From Shewanella metallivivens (lineage in GTDB: Bacteria; Pseudomonadota; Gammaproteobacteria; Enterobacterales; Shewanellaceae), in contig NZ_JAQQPZ010000007.1 in NCBI RefSeq assembly GCF_028750675.1, positions 1 through 64,000 on the forward strand: a stretch of 64,000 nucleotides of DNA, in the 5' to 3' direction. A program made the translations under genes and the position numbers. This document shows positions 27,491 through 36,216 of the stretch, one piece after another (within the stretch, counting starts at the first letter, position 1; every line of letters starts with the position of its first letter). The notes under the pieces are model-generated. The model made no database searches. It was not told where the DNA came from and saw only the letters and a program-made list of their open reading frames with translations.

Positions 27491-28462
27491 TTAAAGCTTA
27501 ATGCCTAATTTGTTTAAATCTTTGTTCACAACCGCTGTGGGTAGTGAAACATAGCCATCTTTCAATACAACTTGCTGACCTTGCTGAGATAGGATGTAAC
27601 GTAAGAATTCACGGTCCATCGGTGCAAGGTCTTTGTTTGGATGCTTGTTCACGTAAACATATAGGTAACGTGATAATGGGTAAGTACCGTTAGCCGCATT
27701 TACAGCATTTGCTTCAACGAACTTATCACCTTTCTTAGAAATTGGCACCGCTTTAACACCTGCAGTTTTATAACCAATACCTGAGTAACCAATCGCGTTT
27801 AGAGATTGTGAAACAGACTGTACAACAGAAGCTGAACCAGGTTGCTCGTTTACATTAGCGCGGAAGTCACCTTTACAGAGTGCTTCTTCTTTAAAGTAAC
27901 CATAAGTACCAGATACAGAGTTACGACCATATAATTGAACGTCTTTTGCGCTCCAATTACCTTCTAAGCCTACATCGCCCCAACGTGACACATCTTCGCC
28001 ACCACACTTATGTGTAGAAGAAAAAATACCATCAACTTGGGCAATGCTTAACCCCGTAATTGGGTTATCTTTATGAACAAAAACAGCTAAAGCATCAATT
28101 GCAACACGAACCGCAGTTGGCTTGTAACCATAATGCTTTTCAAAGGCTTCCACTTCATTAGGCTTCATTTTGCGGCTCATTGGACCAAACTGAGAAGTCC
28201 CTTCAGTGAGAGCTGGAGGAGCAGTAGAAGAACCCGCGGCTTGAATTTGGATGTTCACGTTAGGGTAGATATGCTTAAATTCTTCAGCCCATAACGTCAT
28301 CATGTTTGCCAAAGTATCAGAACCTACAGAAGACAAGTTACCAGAAACACCACTTGTTTTTTCATATACAGGTAAAGTTGGGTCAATCGCAGCCATAGAT
28401 GCTGCTGAGAATACACCAGCGGCTGTCAGGGTAATTGCGCCGACAAGTTTTTTCAGTTTCAT
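27491..28462 (-). CDS. pstS: Phosphate-binding periplasmic protein, PstS family
   Basis: Periplasmic substrate-binding protein of 323 residues with a cleaved signal peptide (about 1-24, ending MAA). It has [44 protein letters not shown] (phosphate loop), [18 protein letters not shown] and [11 protein letters not shown], as in PstS-type proteins. No pstC, pstA or pstB follows, so the ABC permease must be encoded elsewhere. Four 11-bp-spaced PhoB half-sites sit upstream, and phoR-phoB lie next to it on the same strand, so strong induction by phosphate starvation is expected. Confidence 0.92.
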   Translation of the reverse strand: MKLKKLVGAITLTAAGVFSAASMAAIDPTLPVYEKTSGVSGNLSSVGSDTLANMMTLWAEEFKHIYPNVNIQIQAAGSSTAPPALTEGTSQFGPMSRKMKPNEVEAFEKHYGYKPTAVRVAIDALAVFVHKDNPITGLSIAQVDGIFSSTHKCGGEDVSRWGDVGLEGNWSAKDVQLYGRNSVSGTYGYFKEEALCKGDFRANVNEQPGSASVVQSVSQSLNAIGYSGIGYKTAGVKAVPISKKGDKFVEANAVNAANGTYPLSRYLYVYVNKHPNKDLAPMDREFLRYILSQQGQQVVLKDGYVSLPTAVVNKDLNKLGIKL

Positions 28463-28523
28463 TGTATTGCTCCAGTATTATGCGTACTAAGTTTTTAAAA
28501 CGTAGTCAGTATCGACCTCATTG

Positions 28524-28562
28524 ATGACAAGTCTATGACGTAGACATGACAGTTATATGACA
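28524..28562 (-). promoter_or_regulatory. Pho box array before pstS
   Basis: On the minus strand four TGTCAT-like half-sites occur at exactly 11-bp spacing. On the plus strand they read ATGACA 28524, ATGACG 28535, ATGACA 28546 and ATGACA 28557. Two half-sites at 11 bp make one Pho box, so this array can bind two or more PhoB dimers. It lies 62-100 bp upstream of the pstS start. Confidence 0.88.
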
Positions 28563-28792
28563 CGCGTAGTAAAACTGTCTTATGAGTAAATAATACAACC
28601 CAAAGTTTGTTAATCAATAACTTAGCTTCGAAAAGCACACGCTTTTAGGTTTTAAATATTAACCGCTAGGCACTATTTCTGCCCAAAATTGTAAAAAAAT
28701 GTCGCGTTTTATGACAATAAGCATCCAATTATGACAATTAAAAGTAGGCCAATCTAGAATCCAAAAAAGCAGAATTGATATAACATCGAAAT

Positions 28793-28818
28793 AAAAAAAG
28801 CAGCTAGGCTGCTTTTTT
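28793..28818. terminator. Terminator of phoR
   Basis: AAAAAGCAGC / GCTGCTTTTT stem with a 2-4-nt loop, 9 bp after the phoR stop. T-rich on both strands. Confidence 0.82.
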
Positions 28819-28826
28819 AGATAATG

Positions 28827-30122
28827 CTATTTCCGATCAAGCAAGTGGAGCGGAATGATGAAGCTAAATGTACTGCCTTTTCCATACTCACTGGTCACAT
28901 TAAGCTCGCTGTGATGATGACTAAGCGCATGCTTGGCAATCGCTAAACCTAATCCTGTACCGCCGGTTTTACTTGAGCGAGCATCATCAACTCGATAAAA
29001 ACGTTCGGTTAATCGGTTGATATGTTGAGGTGCAATACCAACGCCAGTATCTTTGACTGAAAATAACCCTCCGGTCGCAACGCTACGCCAAGTCACAGTA
29101 ATAATCCCACCAGGTGCAGTGTAACGCAGTGCATTGGAGATTAAATTTGAACACGCACTTCGCAACTGAATTTCACTACCATGAACGTTTAAACCCGCTT
29201 CGCAATTAAACTCTAAGGTATATTCATCACCAGCAAGTGCTTTAGCTTCTTCTTTTAAGATGTCCATCATCAACTTCATGTTGACGGTTTTCGATAAATC
29301 AATATCAACAGCATCTTCAATCCGAGACAAAGCTAATAGCTGTTCTACCATCGATTGCATTCTTAAGGTTTGCTGTTGCATTAACGACAACGGCTTTTGA
29401 TTTGGAGAATCGTCTTCCTCCATGCTTTGCATAATCTCTAAATAACCTTGTAATACGGTTAAAGGCGTTTTAAGTTCATGCGATACGTTGGCCACAAAGT
29501 CTTTGCGCATTCCCTCTAATTGATGAATGCGAGTAATATCACGAGCAATCAATAATAACTGCCTATCACCATAAATCATCAAGCGAATTTCGAGTAAGCG
29601 TTTATCAGAAACAGGAGAAGGCATCTCAAGCGGTTCTTTAAAATCCGCTTTTTTAAGATAATCAGAAAAGTCAGGGTGGCGAATGAGATTATCAATACGC
29701 TGCCCACTATCTTGCGGCCACACAAACCCTAAAATGAGCTGAGCCAGTTTGTTACACCACAAAATGTTAAGTTCAGCATCGAGCACGACAGCAGCATCTG
29801 GCAATGCCTCAGCCCCTTGACGAAAACGAGCAAGCAAGGTCGCCAACTGCCCTACACGACGCCGGTTTTTACCTTGCAAACGATAAATGCCATTAAATAC
29901 GCCTTCCCAGCTCCCTTGACCTTGAGGTGGGGTTAACTTTTTGTCTTTCCATAACCAAAAGTTTAACCGGGTAATTTGACGATAATGCCAAGCTAACAAA
30001 GCAATGGTACCCAATAAGGTAACGATGGTGATATGGCCAAACAAAGCACCAATACATACAAATATAGTCAGTAACAGCGCTAAACGAAAAAATAACCGGA
30101 ATCCAGAATACGAGTTAAGCAT
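28827..30122 (-). CDS. phoR: Phosphate regulon sensor histidine kinase PhoR
   Basis: Membrane sensor kinase of the phosphate-starvation system. Two N-terminal hydrophobic segments (about 10-55) and a PAS-like region (about 85-195, DAAVVLDAELNILWCNKLAQLILG) precede the DHp helix with phospho-acceptor His in NVSHELKTPLTVLQGYLEIM. The CA domain has the N box (ACSNLISNALRYT), G1 (VKDTGVGIA) and G2 (TGGTGLGLAIAKH). I place the start at 30122 (MLNSYSGFRLFF, 431 residues, as in E. coli), which has TTAGG upstream. An in-frame ATG at 30161 would add 13 residues. The gene follows phoB by about 130-170 bp. Confidence 0.94.
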   Translation of the reverse strand: MLNSYSGFRLFFRLALLLTIFVCIGALFGHITIVTLLGTIALLAWHYRQITRLNFWLWKDKKLTPPQGQGSWEGVFNGIYRLQGKNRRRVGQLATLLARFRQGAEALPDAAVVLDAELNILWCNKLAQLILGFVWPQDSGQRIDNLIRHPDFSDYLKKADFKEPLEMPSPVSDKRLLEIRLMIYGDRQLLLIARDITRIHQLEGMRKDFVANVSHELKTPLTVLQGYLEIMQSMEEDDSPNQKPLSLMQQQTLRMQSMVEQLLALSRIEDAVDIDLSKTVNMKLMMDILKEEAKALAGDEYTLEFNCEAGLNVHGSEIQLRSACSNLISNALRYTAPGGIITVTWRSVATGGLFSVKDTGVGIAPQHINRLTERFYRVDDARSSKTGGTGLGLAIAKHALSHHHSELNVTSEYGKGSTFSFIIPLHLLDRK

Positions 30123-30291
30123 AAACAACCTAATTGCGAAAAGTAACGCAGCCAACACCATTAGTGTCGTTACTGATTATTAGGAATAACGACGAACCAC
30201 AAGATAGCCTAATTTAACAATTGTGGCTAGGCAACAAACAATGAGCCAAGCTCTGCTTATACAAACAGAACTTCACAGCTGCCCAAACGCA

Positions 30292-30981
30292 TTACATTCT
30301 GGTTGAAAAACGGTAACCCGCACCACGAACAGTTTGAATTAACTTATCGTGACCACCTTGCTCTACCGCTTTGCGCAAACGCCTAATGTGTACATCTACA
30401 GTGCGATCTTCCACATAGACGTTTGTGCCCCAAACATTATCAAGTAACTGTTCACGACTATACACACGCTCAGGGTGAGTCATAAAAAAATGCAACAATC
30501 TAAACTCAGTCGGTCCCATATCAAGTACAGACTCGCCCACCGTCACTCTATGACTAACGGGATCAAGTTGTAGCCCTTGCACATCGATGGTTTCTTCTAA
30601 GCGTGTGGGTGCGCTTCTGCGCAACACCGCTTTTATCCTTGCCACTAACTCTTTAGGCGAAAAAGGTTTGGTAATATAGTCATCAGCGCCAACCTCTAGG
30701 CCTTTGACTTTATCTTCTTCTTCACCACGCGCGGTAAGCATAATAATGGGGATTTGACGAGTAAACTCGTCTTGCTTTAAACGTTTTGCCAATTGGATAC
30801 CGCTGCCACCAGGGAACATCCAATCAAGTAAGATTAAATCTGGGTACGGTTCTTGAAGCAACTCAATAGCTGAATCGAAATCTTCAGCAGCAGCTGTCGT
30901 AAAACCATGTTGATCCATCACAAATGTCAGCATCTCTCGAATTGCTGATTCATCTTCTACTATTAAAATCCTAGCTGTCAT
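30292..30981 (-). CDS. phoB: Phosphate regulon response regulator PhoB
   Basis: OmpR-family response regulator of 229 residues, phosphorylated by PhoR and binding Pho boxes. The receiver domain (1-120) has the acidic pocket VEDE, the phospho-acceptor Asp53 in [11 protein letters not shown] and the Lys in [13 protein letters not shown]. The C-terminal winged helix (about 130-229) ends [37 protein letters not shown] Pho-box-like array just upstream suggests autoregulation. Confidence 0.97.
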   Translation of the reverse strand: MTARILIVEDESAIREMLTFVMDQHGFTTAAAEDFDSAIELLQEPYPDLILLDWMFPGGSGIQLAKRLKQDEFTRQIPIIMLTARGEEEDKVKGLEVGADDYITKPFSPKELVARIKAVLRRSAPTRLEETIDVQGLQLDPVSHRVTVGESVLDMGPTEFRLLHFFMTHPERVYSREQLLDNVWGTNVYVEDRTVDVHIRRLRKAVEQGGHDKLIQTVRGAGYRFSTRM

Positions 30982-31018
30982 GTTGAGTTTCTACATTAAT
31001 TTGCCACATGGGTATTAT

Positions 31019-31046
31019 TAGACACTTTTATGACACTTTCATGACC
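31019..31046 (-). promoter_or_regulatory. Pho box before phoBR
   Basis: Two half-sites (plus-strand ATGACA at 31030 and ATGACC at 31041) at 11-bp spacing, and a weaker third (TAGACA at 31019) also 11 bp away. It lies 38-65 bp upstream of the phoB start. Confidence 0.75.
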
Positions 31047-31116
31047 TCAACGCTAATATTGGTACTAAAAAACAGTTTTTGTCATAAAAGCTTAATTGCT
31101 GTTAACGCAGTGTAAC

Positions 31117-31140
31117 AAAAAAAGGGCCGAAGCCCTTTTT
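31117..31140 (-). terminator. Terminator of the porin gene
   Basis: AAAAAGGGC / GCCCTTTTT stem with a 4-nt loop and a longer T run on the minus strand, 42 bp after the porin stop. Confidence 0.88.
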
Positions 31141-31181
31141 AAAGTAAGTGAATTTAGTGACTTAACATAAAGCCGATAACC

Positions 31182-32123
31182 TTAAAATTTATGTTCAATA
31201 CCGATACCCACATAAGCATCATCTTGATCATTTGAATCAAACGTATTTTCGGTGTAGAAAGCAAATAACTTCGTTGGCTTACCTAATTTGTAATCTGCAC
31301 CCACAGACCATGAGTCGCCTTTGTTTTCCATGTCTAAATACTGGGCTTTTAACGTGACATCATTAATGCCATAAGCCGTGCTTAATAGGAACCCATCATC
31401 TTTTACACCGCTTTCCAGTGCTTCTTGTTGTTGATACATAGCACCAAGCACTAATCCTGCAACTTTACCTTGAACAGTCGCACGGGCAGTATCATAACCT
31501 TTTACTTTTGAATCATAGGCAATTGCTGCATAAACCGAAGAGGTTTTAAGTCCAGCATCGCCATACATAACAGCCATACTCACACCGTCTTCACCAGAGC
31601 TGTTATCTCCAACCACTTGATCTGAATCGCCAGAGGCAACATAGGTTACACCCGCTTGAAAATCACCGAACTCTGGTGTGTAGTAAGTTGCGGTTTGTGC
31701 CATGCGGTTATCACCTTTAAACATGGTTTTCAAATCGCCAGACAGGTCATTAAATTGGTCAACTTTACCCTGTGAGACCTTCAGCATAGTGTCATTGCGA
31801 CCAACAGAAACTGCACCGAAATCACCTTTTAATCCGACAAACTGATTACGAGCTAAGAAGTTTTCTTTGTCCTCATCGCCAGTATTAACCTCATACTCAA
31901 TAGTATAGAAGGCCTCTAAAGACGTACTTAATTCGAACTCACCAGTGACACCAAAACGTGATGCATTACTTTGAATAGTCGTTTCAGTTTCATCAGAAAC
32001 ATCATTAGACTGCGCGGTAACATTTAATTTGCCGTAAACTTGAAGGGGGTCTGCTGCGTAAGCCGTTGAAACAAGCGTTGCTGCCATTGCAGAGGCTAAA
32101 AGAGTTTTACAAAAAGCATTCAT
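31182..32123 (-). CDS. Outer-membrane porin (Gram-negative general porin type)
   Basis: Beta-barrel porin of 313 residues with a signal peptide cleaved after AYA (about residue 23). The mature start DPLQVYGKLNVTAQSND and the terminal VGIGIEHKF (C-terminal Phe) are typical of trimeric porins. Repeated alternating strands such as GDFGAVSVGRNDTMLKVSQG and EFGDFQAGVTYVASGD are visible. The start is placed at the second of two adjacent ATG codons, 32123, with AAGGA 7 bp upstream; 32126 is equally possible. It lies next to phoB but its upstream region has no clear Pho box. The start region can pair with the core of the small RNAs at 24-27 kb. Confidence 0.9.
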   Translation of the reverse strand: MNAFCKTLLASAMAATLVSTAYAADPLQVYGKLNVTAQSNDVSDETETTIQSNASRFGVTGEFELSTSLEAFYTIEYEVNTGDEDKENFLARNQFVGLKGDFGAVSVGRNDTMLKVSQGKVDQFNDLSGDLKTMFKGDNRMAQTATYYTPEFGDFQAGVTYVASGDSDQVVGDNSSGEDGVSMAVMYGDAGLKTSSVYAAIAYDSKVKGYDTARATVQGKVAGLVLGAMYQQQEALESGVKDDGFLLSTAYGINDVTLKAQYLDMENKGDSWSVGADYKLGKPTKLFAFYTENTFDSNDQDDAYVGIGIEHKF

Positions 32124-32450
32124 CATTTCATCCTTTTGACGCATTAATCGTCATGGTTATTACGGAGTGTGTTATCGGAACGAACGGCATTCTGCCCTGA
32201 GAATGTTTCAGAAATATTTCACTAGTTAATGATTTGCTGATATTTGCTTGATACAAGTGATTAACATCGCTTGAAATACAGCTGCGATAACGGTTTGACG
32301 CGACACAACTCAAATGTGACAGTTTGATGAATTCTGAGGTGGATGGTTTTTATCAAGATACGCATAGGTGCTTTTTGTAGGTTTACCGCTTTGCATCTAT
32401 CCCGTAAACTGCGTTAACTGAATTTTCCTGATAATTAATGAGAGCCTTCT
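32124..32450. other. Divergent region between porin and rdgC
   Basis: 327 bp holding the porin leader and promoter and the rdgC promoter. No gene seen. Single GTCA-type motifs occur but not at the 11-bp spacing of a Pho box. Confidence 0.5.
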
Positions 32451-33362
32451 ATGTGGTTTAAAAATCTCACTCTATACCGTTTCAATAAGCCGTTCACCAC
32501 CGACACCGAAACATTAGAAACGGCCTTAGCTGACTTCACGTTCTCCCCTTGTTCAAGCCAAGACATCAGTAAGTTTGGCTTTTCAAATGCCCTCGGTAAA
32601 AAAGGCCAAGCATTAGTTCATAGCGCTGAAAATCGCCATTTGATTTGTGTGACCAAAGAAGAAAAGATTCTACCAAGCCAAGTCATTAAAGAAGCGCTAG
32701 ATGAAAAAGTGGCCGAAATAGAAGATCAAGAAAGCCGCAAAGTCACTAAAAAAGAAAAAGACAACATTAAAGACGAAATTACCACCACCCTCCTTCCTCG
32801 TGCTTTCTCGCGTCGCAGCCAAACTCGGGCATTAATTATGCCCGAACTGGAAATGATCTTAGTCGACAGCTCAAGTGCGACCAAAGCGGAAGAGTTATTA
32901 GCCTTATTACGTAAAGCCATCGGCAGCTTACCGGTGATCCCATTAAGTTATGCAACGCCAATTGAATCGACCTTAACCCAGTGGCTGCAAGCAGGCGAAG
33001 CGCCAGCCCCGTTTGAAATGCAAGATGAAGCAGAACTAAAGTCTGAATCAGATGAAGGTGGTATCGTGCGCTTTAAGCAACAAGTGCTCCAAGAAGATGA
33101 AGTGCTTGCCCACATTGCTACCGGCAAACAAGTGCATAAATTAGCCTTACATTTTGCTCAATCTATTGCATTTGTGATGCAATCTGATGCCAGCGTCAAA
33201 CGGATTAAGTTTTCTGAAGAATTTAGAGCAGGTAATGATGAGGTGGGTACAGAAGACCCTATCGCACGATTAGATGCCGACTTTGCCTTAATGGGCAGCG
33301 AACTAGTTGCGTTTATTAATGCACTTAACCAAGCATTTGGTCCACTCGAACAAGGTGTATAA
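32451..33362 (+). CDS. rdgC: Recombination-associated protein RdgC
   Basis: DNA-binding protein of the nucleoid that forms ring dimers on double-stranded DNA and modulates RecA-dependent recombination. It has 303 residues, the family length. The N-terminal [15 protein letters not shown], the [13 protein letters not shown] segment and the [22 protein letters not shown] C-terminal region (residues ~275-295) are characteristic. GAGAGCC precedes the ATG. A GST-like gene begins 9 bp after its stop, so the two are probably co-transcribed. Confidence 0.95.
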   Translation: MWFKNLTLYRFNKPFTTDTETLETALADFTFSPCSSQDISKFGFSNALGKKGQALVHSAENRHLICVTKEEKILPSQVIKEALDEKVAEIEDQESRKVTKKEKDNIKDEITTTLLPRAFSRRSQTRALIMPELEMILVDSSSATKAEELLALLRKAIGSLPVIPLSYATPIESTLTQWLQAGEAPAPFEMQDEAELKSESDEGGIVRFKQQVLQEDEVLAHIATGKQVHKLALHFAQSIAFVMQSDASVKRIKFSEEFRAGNDEVGTEDPIARLDADFALMGSELVAFINALNQAFGPLEQGV

Positions 33363-33371
33363 GGACATTAT

Positions 33372-33929
33372 ATGAAACTATACGGTAGTTATACTTCGCC
33401 ATTTGTGCGCCATTGTCGCATTGCATTACTTGAATCAACACTCGACTATGAATTTATCGAAACAGATCAAGTTGCCAGCGCAACATTATCGCCAACCAAA
33501 CGGGTACCACTTTTACAAGATGGTGAAATGACATTACATGATTCTAGTGCCATATTGCATTATATTCGCAATAAATCAGACAAACCATTTATTGAAGGCG
33601 CAGTCGAACTCGACCAGTATTGCCTGATTAACACGGCTCTGGACAGCACAATCAACTTGTTTTTCTTAGCCCGTGATGGAGTCGACATCGAACGTTATGA
33701 ATATACCCTCAGACAAACTCAGCGAATAGAATCGACGTTAAAGGAATTAGAACAACTCAAATTACCACTTCATGGCCCTTATGATGATGTTCAATTGCGA
33801 TTAGCGTGTTATTTGAGTTGGGCTGTATTTCGGCAACGTATCAATATCGACAGTTACCCCAAAATGAAATTGTTTTTAGCAGCCATTGAGCGCGAACCAT
33901 TATTTATTGAAACCGCCCCACCCGCTTAA
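33372..33929 (+). CDS. Glutathione S-transferase family protein
   Basis: 185-residue cytoplasmic protein with a GST N-terminal thioredoxin-like domain: MKLYGSYTSPFVRHCRIALLE holds the Ser of SPF expected at the glutathione site, and KRVPLLQDGEMTLHDSSAILHYI holds the cis-Pro and Glu/Asp-Ser glutathione contacts. The C-terminal helical domain (about 85-185) is short. The substrate is unknown. It is the second gene of the rdgC transcript and is followed by a strong terminator. Confidence 0.88.
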   Translation: MKLYGSYTSPFVRHCRIALLESTLDYEFIETDQVASATLSPTKRVPLLQDGEMTLHDSSAILHYIRNKSDKPFIEGAVELDQYCLINTALDSTINLFFLARDGVDIERYEYTLRQTQRIESTLKELEQLKLPLHGPYDDVQLRLACYLSWAVFRQRINIDSYPKMKLFLAAIEREPLFIETAPPA

Positions 33930-33950
33930 TCAATCTGCTCTAGATGAATA

Positions 33951-33977
33951 AAAAAAGCCCTGTAGTCAGGGCTTTTT
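33951..33977 (+). terminator. Terminator of rdgC-GST
   Basis: AAAAAGCCCTG / CAGGGCTTTTT stem with a 4-nt loop, 21 bp after the stop. Confidence 0.9.
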
Positions 33978-34184
33978 GGTATAACAATTAAACTAACAAA
34001 TCTGAGCTTTTGGATAAGAGATTCATTGATAATGATAAAATCAATATGTAACCATGTTCTACTTCAAGCTTGTCATTTGTTTTAATCACTAGGTGAATTA
34101 ACACGCCAATAACTAGCCTATTGCAAGTTCTTAGAAAGACAAAAGACAGTTTGAAAGGCGGTTGTTATCCAGAGTTCAGGTTAA

Positions 34185-36014
34185 CTAGGCTTCGTCGTTT
34201 TTAAGCCACTTACCTTCAGCATCGAACGGCCAATCAACACCAAGCCAAGCTTTAAAAAAGGCTTTTTGTGCTGCACTCGGTTGCTCAACAGCAGTAATCG
34301 ACAATGTGCCCTCTGGTTGCTCAGCCAATAAAAGATTAACGTCCTTTAATCTGTCATTGCTAAATACGGTTACATTAACCTTATCCCCAGGGCTAAAATC
34401 ATCAAAACGTTTCTCAAAGCCCTCTGCAGTGACTTTCAACCCATTGACAGCAACAAGCTCATCTCCCGCAGTTAATCCAGCTTGCCAAGCTGGGCCATTT
34501 TTTGCCACTGTGGCCAGTATTAAGTCGTTATGCAATCCTGATAAGCTCATTCCAGCATCCACTTTGGTTTTAGGCTTATCACCATACGTGGTGGTCAAAC
34601 CGGCTTGGGATAACAGTAGTTCAAAGTCCAAACTAAAGGGTTGATTAACAAACTCTTGCCACCAAGGTTGGTAATCTTTACCTGTAAGGGTGGTTAGAAT
34701 ACTTTGTACATCTTGAACGTTATATCCCATCGGAATTTTAAAGTTTTGATACAAGGCTTTATGTACATCACGGTATGAATGCACTAAATCACTGTCCTGT
34801 ATGACACTAAAATCCAATGCCATTGAGGCTAAATACCCTTCCGAATATATATTCACGCTGTGGTTTAACGCATAATCTCCCCAAGTACTGCTCCACTGGC
34901 CTAAACTCGCCTCAGCAACGGATTGGGTATCACGGCCTGGGTTATTCTCATTGAGTACAATCCGCAGGCTTAAATCATCAAAAAACTCTTTAGCACTGAT
35001 GACACCAGCGCGAAGCAGCAGTTGGTTTTGAAAATAACTGGTTGACCCCTCTGCAATCCACAATAATTCACTCATGTTTTCATTCTGATAATCATAAGGC
35101 ACTAAACCTTCTGGCCGATAGGCTTTGACATTCCAAGTATGAATAAACTCATGTGATGCGGTACTGATAAAGCGTAAATAATCTTCTCGCTCACGAAAAT
35201 TAAATCGCGGTAGCTGAATAACGGTAGAATTTAAATGCTCGGTAGCCCCTCGAGCACCGTTAGTGGCATGCACCATATACACGTAACGTTCAAACGGATA
35301 ATCATCCCAAATCATCGATGCTTGACCACTAACTTTAGTTAAGTCAGTGACGATTTGCTGGGTGTCATAATTACCTTCACCCCAAAAAACCACATCATAC
35401 TCACGGCCATTAGCCTCAAAATTGAAATGTTGATTAATGCCTGTTTCAATGGGTGAGTCCACCAATACATCATAGTTAGCGGCTTTAAATGAATGGGGGG
35501 TTGGGCCTTTATCCATACCCGAAAAGCTTTGCCAACCTTTAGGTACACTCAACCCAACATTGACAGGCTGTTGACGAAACTCAGGGCTATACATCAATAC
35601 GCCACTGGCATCTAAATAGGCATGGCTGTCATCAATATGACGTAAGCGGTCAGCAAGTTCATTGGCGTGCAACTGATAAGTAATATTCACCGCTGTGGGT
35701 GTAGTTAAATCAATCGTCCATTCGCCACTGGCGGTGCGCGTCCATGGTAAAGCCTTTCCGTTATCATCTTCTGCGCTAAATAATCTCACGCCATCAGCAA
35801 TCGGTAAAACCTGATAACGACCCGTTCGCCACACAGGTAAGTTGACGGTTAATTGCGAAGACATTGTTTTAGGAAAAGACACACTAACTTGCGCTAAATG
35901 GTGCACAGGTTGATTAATATCAATATGGTAATCAACGTCAGCAAATGAAGGGATAGAAAAACACATCGAAAAAAGCGTGCATGAGGTTAAAATAGCTAGA
36001 GAAGTGGGTTTCAC
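34185..36014 (-). CDS. M61-family metallopeptidase with PDZ domain
   Basis: Exported zinc peptidase of 609 residues (glycyl aminopeptidase family). A signal peptide ends near residue 25 (SFA). The N-terminal beta domain (about 26-190) precedes the catalytic domain with HEFIHTWNVKAYRPEGL (HExxH, near residue 288) and LLWIAEGSTSYFQNQ, which supplies the third zinc ligand Glu. A PDZ domain lies near 480-570: DLILATVAKNGPAWQAGLTAGDELVAVNGLKVTA. The family cleaves N-terminal Gly or Ala from peptides. It is probably periplasmic. Confidence 0.92.
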   Translation of the reverse strand: MKPTSLAILTSCTLFSMCFSIPSFADVDYHIDINQPVHHLAQVSVSFPKTMSSQLTVNLPVWRTGRYQVLPIADGVRLFSAEDDNGKALPWTRTASGEWTIDLTTPTAVNITYQLHANELADRLRHIDDSHAYLDASGVLMYSPEFRQQPVNVGLSVPKGWQSFSGMDKGPTPHSFKAANYDVLVDSPIETGINQHFNFEANGREYDVVFWGEGNYDTQQIVTDLTKVSGQASMIWDDYPFERYVYMVHATNGARGATEHLNSTVIQLPRFNFREREDYLRFISTASHEFIHTWNVKAYRPEGLVPYDYQNENMSELLWIAEGSTSYFQNQLLLRAGVISAKEFFDDLSLRIVLNENNPGRDTQSVAEASLGQWSSTWGDYALNHSVNIYSEGYLASMALDFSVIQDSDLVHSYRDVHKALYQNFKIPMGYNVQDVQSILTTLTGKDYQPWWQEFVNQPFSLDFELLLSQAGLTTTYGDKPKTKVDAGMSLSGLHNDLILATVAKNGPAWQAGLTAGDELVAVNGLKVTAEGFEKRFDDFSPGDKVNVTVFSNDRLKDVNLLLAEQPEGTLSITAVEQPSAAQKAFFKAWLGVDWPFDAEGKWLKNDEA

Positions 36015-36216
36015 TCTAAGTTCCTTCTGGTATGATTCTATTTGTTTTTATTTTAAATTCCGAACAATTATAACAATCTATGCTAATTTACAAAGTGGCC
36101 ATTTACGATTGATTACAAAAAGTGCCAATACGTGGTTAAACATCTATTGAGTTCACACGCATTTACCTATACCAATTGGGTTACTTTTATGAACAATATT
36201 AAGGATTTTTGCGGCT

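Noticed and set aside
32290..32330. Possible Pho box upstream of the porin
   Set aside because: TGTCA-type motifs are present, but their spacing is 16 bp, not 11, unlike the clear arrays before pstS and phoB.
34028..34046. Fur-box-like GATAATGATAA sequence
   Set aside because: About 14 of 19 matches, but it lies between two convergent genes with no start nearby on either strand.
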